From Anaerolineae bacterium (GTDB lineage Bacteria; Chloroflexota; Anaerolineae; Aggregatilineales; Phototrophicaceae), in contig JAJDZQ010000102.1 of the NCBI GenBank assembly GCA_022824565.1, forward strand, positions 1-53,287: DNA of 53,287 nt, given 5' to 3'. Each line of letters begins with the position of its first letter. The stretch's first letter is position 1. Shown here in pieces: positions 49,323 through 53,287 of the stretch. The notes beneath the pieces were generated by a model. It saw only the letters and a program-made list of their open reading frames with translations. It was not told where the DNA came from and did no database searches. A program made the position numbers and the translations under genes.

Positions 49323-50372
49323 ATGCAACACACAGTGGAATCGCCAATTCGCTCGATCATCGTGGGCGCGGGCGGTGTAACCCGCTCCATGCTGCGGTCG
49401 CTGACGCAGAAACCCTGGCACGAAATCGCGGCGATGGTCGATACCAGCCCGGCGGCTTTGCAGCGCGCGGCGGATGAGTATGGCTTGCCGGCGACTGCGC
49501 TCTTCAGCGATCTGGATGCGGCGATCCGCCAGACAAAAGCCGAAGTCGCGCTCATCAATACCCCATCCGAACTGCATCACAGCCAGACAAAGGCGGCGCT
49601 GTCTGGAAAACTTTCGCCCTTGGTCGCGAAGCCACTGACCAACAACTTTGCCGACTCCTGTGCGCTGGTCGATCTGGCGGCGGAGCAGGGTCTGCGTTTG
49701 TGCGTCGGGCAGCAGATGCGCTACTTCCGCCATTATCAGGTTGTCGCCGAATTCGTGGCGTCCGGCGAGCTGGGCAGCATCGAGCAGGTATTCTTCTTCA
49801 ATGCCAAGCCGCGCCACCAAGCCAAAAACCTGGCGGGATTCGACCAGCCGGTGCTGTGGGAGATGACCTGCCACCACCTGGACTGCCTGTTTGGGGTCAT
49901 GCCGATGCTCGTGCCCGAGGCCATCTTCTGCGATGGCTTTATGCCCAGTTGGTCGGTTTATGACAGCGCCTGCATGATCAACGCGGTGCTGCGCTTCCAG
50001 GGCGGGGCGCGCCTGCTCTATCATGCTGGTTATTCAGCACAGTCGGATTGTTATGAGATGCGGCTGGAGGGGTCGCGCGGGGTGTTGCGCTGTCGCGGCT
50101 TGCACATGTCAAAGGACCAAATGACCTATGAATTTGCCCGGCGCGGCGGGTCCTTTGCGGAAACCGACCTCGACCGTGGGCGAGCGCCCACCCAGCCCTG
50201 GTCGCTATTCTTTGACCGCTGGCACGATTACCTGTGCGGCGGCGCAGAGCCACACTTCAGCGGACGCAACAACCTGCGCGTGCTGGCGGTTATCCAGGCA
50301 GCCATCGAGTCGCTTTCCAGCGGCGCATTTGTCGAAATCGCCGCTCCGCTTCTCCAGGAAAGCGCCTCATGA
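49323..50372 (+). CDS. Gfo/Idh/MocA-family oxidoreductase
   Basis: A 349-residue NAD(P)-dependent dehydrogenase. The Rossmann loop reads SIIVGAGGVTRSML with an Asp after strand 2 (AMVDTSP). The catalytic Lys is present (LVAKPLTNN), unlike the other two family members in the window. The C-terminal domain has WEMTCHHLDCLF with the usual D/H pair. It probably oxidises a sugar or inositol hydroxyl. A GGGGAGGGG stretch precedes the ATG at 49323. Its stop overlaps the amidohydrolase start (ATGA). Confidence 0.9.
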   Translation: MQHTVESPIRSIIVGAGGVTRSMLRSLTQKPWHEIAAMVDTSPAALQRAADEYGLPATALFSDLDAAIRQTKAEVALINTPSELHHSQTKAALSGKLSPLVAKPLTNNFADSCALVDLAAEQGLRLCVGQQMRYFRHYQVVAEFVASGELGSIEQVFFFNAKPRHQAKNLAGFDQPVLWEMTCHHLDCLFGVMPMLVPEAIFCDGFMPSWSVYDSACMINAVLRFQGGARLLYHAGYSAQSDCYEMRLEGSRGVLRCRGLHMSKDQMTYEFARRGGSFAETDLDRGRAPTQPWSLFFDRWHDYLCGGAEPHFSGRNNLRVLAVIQAAIESLSSGAFVEIAAPLLQESAS

Positions 50373-51346
50373 GCCTGGTCATCGATTGCCAAAGTCACAT
50401 TTTTCCGCGCGACTATGCCGAGCTGCTGCTGAAAAATCGCGGGGGGCTGCGCACGACGGGCGGCGCTGGCGTCTATCTGATCGACTATGGCACGCAGCGT
50501 TTTCGCCTGTCGCTGGACGATTACAGCCCGCAGCGCAAGTTGGCGGACATGGACCGCTGCGGCGTGGATATCAGCTTGCTCAGCGTCAACATCCCCAATC
50601 CCGACCTGCTTGATGAAGAACTGGCTGTGCCTGGCGCGCGCATCTGCAACGATGCGATCGCCGAGCTTTGCGCCCGTCATCCACAACGGTTCGCTGGCAT
50701 CGCCTCGCTGCCGCTGAATAATCTGCCGGCTGCGCTTGACGAGTTGCGCCGCGCTGTCTGCGAACTGGGCTTGCGGGGTGTCTTTACCCCTTCGCACATC
50801 AATGGCGCGCCGCTGGACGACCCGCGCTTCGAGCCGCTGTATGCCGAATGCGCCGCGTTGGGTGTGCCGCTGGTGTTGCACCCCAGTGTGCCGACCTGGG
50901 GACAGGCTATCCAGGCGCACAGCATGATCCCCATGTTTGGCTTCATGGTCGATACGTCCATCGCCATGCTGCGGCTGATCTTGGGCGGCGCAATGGAACG
51001 GCATCCGCAGTTGATCGTGGTGCATCCACATGCAGGCGGAGTTTTGCCCTATGTGATGGGGCGCGTTGTCGAGCAGACCGAAGTCAAGCGCCGTGGCCGC
51101 GAGCATATCACGCAGTCGCCTCGCGAAACTTATCGGCGCGTCTACCTGGATACTGTTTCGCCCGATGCGCTGGCGCTGCAGTTTGCGCTGGACTTCGCCG
51201 GGGCCGACCACCTGCTCTTTGGCAGCGATCATCCCTGGGTCAGCATAGATGTCATGCTGGATTACGCGCGGGCGATCGGATGCAGCGAGGCAGAAATGCG
51301 CAAGATCCTCGGCGAGAATGCGCAGAAGCTGTTTGGAATTGGTTAA
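50369..51346 (+). CDS. Amidohydrolase family 2 protein
   Basis: A 325-residue ACMSD/lactonase-like TIM barrel. Expected metal residues are seen in VLHPSVP (His), LIVVHPHAGG (His) and LLFGSDHPWVS (Asp). The N-terminal HxH reads Q8-S-H10 (IDCQSHIFP), so one His is replaced by Gln; metal binding may be altered. It is coupled to the oxidoreductase by a 4-bp overlap. A lactonase or decarboxylase step after oxidation is a reasonable guess. Confidence 0.83.
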   Translation: MSLVIDCQSHIFPRDYAELLLKNRGGLRTTGGAGVYLIDYGTQRFRLSLDDYSPQRKLADMDRCGVDISLLSVNIPNPDLLDEELAVPGARICNDAIAELCARHPQRFAGIASLPLNNLPAALDELRRAVCELGLRGVFTPSHINGAPLDDPRFEPLYAECAALGVPLVLHPSVPTWGQAIQAHSMIPMFGFMVDTSIAMLRLILGGAMERHPQLIVVHPHAGGVLPYVMGRVVEQTEVKRRGREHITQSPRETYRRVYLDTVSPDALALQFALDFAGADHLLFGSDHPWVSIDVMLDYARAIGCSEAEMRKILGENAQKLFGIG

Positions 51347-51381
51347 TCAATAATCTATGACGATAACTGAAGGAGAATATC

Positions 51382-52686
51382 ATGCAACTCTTCGACTACC
51401 CAAAGGCATTATCGGGCTGGGACGCCACATTCACCCGCTATGCCATGCTCAAAACCGAATATGGGGCGGAGGGCGTCGCCGACAAAATGGCGGAAATCCA
51501 GGCGGCGCTGCAGGAAAAACTGGACGAGCTGATCGCCCTGCCCGATGACGAGCAGCTGGCGCGAGCCGAACCCGATGACCTGGGCGCGATCCAGGCTTTG
51601 CGTCCGGCTGGCGCGCGACGAATGTGGTCGTCTCTGGCTGATGACTTCCGCGATCGGCTGGAAGGCGCGCTCTTGGGGCGCTGCGCTGGCTGCACACTGG
51701 GGTCGATTGTAGAAGGCTGGGATGTCGCGCGGATGGAACGTTGGGCAGCCTACCTGGGCGATAGCTATCCGCTGGTGGATTATTGGAGCCAGGCCGAGCA
51801 GCCGCACGAACACAAATATCAAACCAGCCTGCGCGAAGACTTTACACCCGCCAAAATGGACGGCGTCCCCACCGACGACGACATCAATTACACGCAGCTG
51901 GGGTTGCTCATCCTGGAAGAATATGGTCTCGAATTCACCACCGACGATTTGGGGGCGGCTTGGGTCAAATACTTGCCGTTCGCCTTCACAGCCGAGGGGA
52001 TTGCCCTGGACAACTTGCGCAAGGGCGTGCCAGCGCTACAAGCGGCTGATGTCGATAATCCCTGCGTGCAATATATCGGCGCGGACATCCGCTCTGACCC
52101 CTGGGGATATGCTGCACCTGGCTATCCAGAGAAAGCGGCGGAATTTGCCCATCGCGATGCCTATGTCAGCCACCGGCGCAATGGCATCTATGGCGCGATG
52201 TATTTTTCGGCAGCCATTGCAGCCGCCTTTGCAGTCGATGATCCGGTCGAGGCGCTGCGCATTGGCCTGGAAGAGATCCCCGCCGACTGTTACCTGGCGC
52301 AAGAGGTCCGCTGGTCGCTGGAAGAAGCGCCAAATATCAAAAACTATCGGGATGCCCGTGCCGCTGTCGATGCCCGGTATCCTGGCATGCACAAGGTTCA
52401 CGCCATCAACAATGCCGTGCTGACGATCTGGGGATTGACCATCGGCGGCGAAGATTACAGCAAGGTCATCGGCGAGACGGTGGCGATGGGCTTGGACAAT
52501 GACTGTACGGCTGCAACAGCTGGCAGCATCTGGGGCGCGGTTTATGGCAAGGACGCCATACCCGGGCATTGGCACGAGAACTTCAACAACAAGGTGCATA
52601 CTTTCTTGATTGGGCAAGAAATCTTCGCGCTGGATGACATGGTCGACCGCTTCGTCGTCCAGGCGGGGCGCGTCTTGTCGGGCTAG
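51382..52686 (+). CDS. ADP-ribosylglycohydrolase family protein
   Basis: A 434-residue ARH/DraG-family hydrolase, larger than the copy at 28988. An N-terminal helical region (about 1-85) of unknown role precedes the ARH domain. The domain has GRCAGCTLGS, the metal triad GVPTDDDINYTQLG, and the C-terminal GLDNDCTAATAGSIWGA. Such proteins are frequent in sugar operons and are thought to act on N- or O-glycosidic substrates. GAAGGAGA is a strong ribosome site. It ends the 48425-52686 cassette, 35 bp after the amidohydrolase. Confidence 0.87.
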   Translation: MQLFDYPKALSGWDATFTRYAMLKTEYGAEGVADKMAEIQAALQEKLDELIALPDDEQLARAEPDDLGAIQALRPAGARRMWSSLADDFRDRLEGALLGRCAGCTLGSIVEGWDVARMERWAAYLGDSYPLVDYWSQAEQPHEHKYQTSLREDFTPAKMDGVPTDDDINYTQLGLLILEEYGLEFTTDDLGAAWVKYLPFAFTAEGIALDNLRKGVPALQAADVDNPCVQYIGADIRSDPWGYAAPGYPEKAAEFAHRDAYVSHRRNGIYGAMYFSAAIAAAFAVDDPVEALRIGLEEIPADCYLAQEVRWSLEEAPNIKNYRDARAAVDARYPGMHKVHAINNAVLTIWGLTIGGEDYSKVIGETVAMGLDNDCTAATAGSIWGAVYGKDAIPGHWHENFNNKVHTFLIGQEIFALDDMVDRFVVQAGRVLSG

Positions 52687-52701
52687 GGTTCGAGCCGCCG
52701 T

Positions 52702-52812
52702 GCCCCCACCCTAAATCCCTCCCCCATATAGAGGGAGGGACTTCAATACCTACTGAATCGCTGAAAACTCCCCTTCCCTCGTTCTGGGGGATGGGGCCGG
52801 GGGTTGGGGGGT
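52702..52812. repeat. CCCTCC/GGGAGGG repeat (copy 5)
   Basis: TGCCCCCACCCTAAATCCCT, a stem CCCCC/GGGAGGG, ACTTCAATAC, CTCCCCTTCCCTC, then GGGGGATGGGGCCGGGGGTT. Nearly identical to the copy at 48211-48313 and in the same orientation. The IS3 element appears to begin just after it. Confidence 0.75.
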
Positions 52813-52886
52813 TCTGTTGCGCTCCCGGACGAACTGGACACCTAATAAAGAGAATATACTGGATGCACAGCAATGGAGACCGCTCT

Positions 52887-53198
52887 ATGGGGAAGCAGCG
52901 CAAGTATACACCGGAAACGAAGGTCAGGATCGTGCTGGAAATCCTGCGTGGCGAGAAATCTGTCGCCCAAGCCAGTCGCGAATACCGCATCAATGATAGC
53001 CTGCTACATTGCTGGAAAGACCAGTTTCTGGCCGGCGGCAAGCAGGCTTTTGCCTCTGGTCAGCCAGCTGAGCAGAAGCGAAGCGCCGAAAAAGTCGCCG
53101 AGTTGGAACGGCAGGTGGGAGAGCTGACGATGCAACTGGAAATTGCAAAAAAAGCCTCTCACTATGTGACCTCTCTACCACTCGAAAGCGAGAACTAG
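52887..53198 (+). CDS. IS3-family transposase orfA (HTH_Tnp_1)
   Basis: A 103-residue DNA-binding subunit. The helix-turn-helix (about 5-50) reads YTPETKVRIVLEILRGEKSVAQASREYRIND with a SLLHCWKDQFL recognition part. A leucine-zipper-like coiled coil (about 65-90: EKVAELERQVGELTMQLEIAKK) mediates OrfA/OrfAB pairing. GGAG precedes the ATG at 52887; an in-frame ATG at 52863 is less likely. At 53147-53153 an A7 run allows -1 frameshifting to make the OrfAB transposase, the usual IS3 control. Confidence 0.9.
   Translation: MGKQRKYTPETKVRIVLEILRGEKSVAQASREYRINDSLLHCWKDQFLAGGKQAFASGQPAEQKRSAEKVAELERQVGELTMQLEIAKKASHYVTSLPLESEN
53147..53153 (+). promoter_or_regulatory. A7 slippery site for -1 frameshift (orfA/orfB)
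   Basis: AAAAAAAG at 53147-53154 lies in orfA ahead of its stop. In the -1 frame the reading continues open to the window end. Confidence 0.7.
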
Positions 53199-53287
53199 CG
53201 CAGATGCTCAGCCAGCAATGCCCCGTGTCAACAAGCTGCGCCGTGCTCGATCTGCCGCGCAGCAGCTATTATCATCGAGCCAAGCCA
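53150..53287 (+). CDS. IS3-family transposase orfB (partial, -1 frame)
   Basis: Only the first ~46 codons are inside the window. Read in the -1 frame after the A7 run it gives TTRKRELAQMLSQQCPVSTSC then AVLDLPRSSYYHRAKP, a classic OrfB N-terminus (HTH_21 region). No stop is seen before the edge. The catalytic DDE domain would follow outside the window. Confidence 0.8.

Larger units (their letters stand above)
52815..53287 (+). mobile_element. IS3-family insertion sequence, left part (cut by window end)
   Basis: An IS3-type orfA, a slippery A7 site and the start of orfB in the -1 frame. A TG at 52815-52816, just after the GC-rich repeat, may be the left end; the terminal repeats cannot be checked because the right end is outside the window. 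Confidence 0.8.

Noticed and set aside
52863..52886. Earlier ATG for the IS3 orfA
   Set aside because: Conserved OrfA sequence begins at the ATG at 52887, which has a well-placed GGAG.

Overview
This 53.3 kb window is GC-rich bacterial DNA, densely coded, with no rRNA, tRNA or CRISPR that I can see. It holds about 46 supported protein genes, nearly all for uptake and breakdown of carbohydrates, sugar acids and nucleosides. I suspect a Chloroflexota (Anaerolineae-like) genome. The grounds are many solute-binding-protein ABC systems, signal peptides ending in A-x-AQ, sugar-acid enzymes in repeated families, and abundant short palindromic intergenic repeats. There is no rRNA or marker gene to prove this.

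Layout. (1) 1-5.1 kb: a family 1 sugar-binding protein and a GntR/FCD regulator on the minus strand. Divergent from them is a plus operon of Gfo/Idh/MocA oxidoreductase, SDR and HpcH/HpaI aldolase. Palindromic operator-like sites lie between the two. (2) 5.1-11.6 kb: a tight six-gene minus operon, in transcription order class III aminotransferase, BNR sialidase-like protein, amidohydrolase, SDR, a protein with two ferritin-like diiron domains, and a DHDPS/NAL-family lyase. (3) 11.6-17.4 kb: asparagine synthase bracketed by inverted copies of a ~145-bp repeat, then a PfkB-type kinase with GAGN in place of GAGD, an SH3/HNH secreted protein and a double-SIS isomerase. (4) 17.5-19.1 kb: an AT-richer, convergent ApaLI-like restriction-modification pair. 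(5) 19.1-32.4 kb: an M42 peptidase and nucleoside hydrolase (minus), then a long plus-strand nucleoside locus. This locus has a BMP binding protein, an orphan DNA methyltransferase, a double ABC ATPase, two enlarged permeases, a membrane-anchored coiled-coil protein, ADP-ribosylglycohydrolase, a ribokinase-family kinase, YjbQ and a second nucleoside hydrolase. (6) 32.4-40.9 kb (minus): an oligopeptide-type ABC binding protein and two permeases, a DHDPS-family lyase, a PL22 oligogalacturonate lyase, a Gfo/Idh protein and a tandem SnoaL protein. (7) 41.0-48.2 kb (plus): a translationally coupled operon of DHDPS-family lyase, sulfatase, D(-)-tartrate dehydratase, a GT-A glycosyltransferase and a large PL26-like exo-rhamnogalacturonan lyase. 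(8) 48.4-52.7 kb (plus): sugar isomerase, Gfo/Idh, amidohydrolase and a second ADP-ribosylglycohydrolase, bracketed by direct copies of a CCCTCCCC-type repeat. (9) 52.8 kb to the end: the left part of an IS3-family element.

How it fits together. Regions 6 and 7 read as intracellular processing of imported pectin-like oligosaccharides: ABC import, PL22 and PL26 lyases with no signal peptide, then sugar-acid dehydratase and aldolase steps. Region 5 reads as purine/pyrimidine nucleoside import, hydrolysis and ribose phosphorylation. Region 2 may be an uncharacterised catabolic pathway and is the best candidate for something new, because a double diiron protein is embedded in it. Products are named from motifs and recalled family features; no database search was possible.
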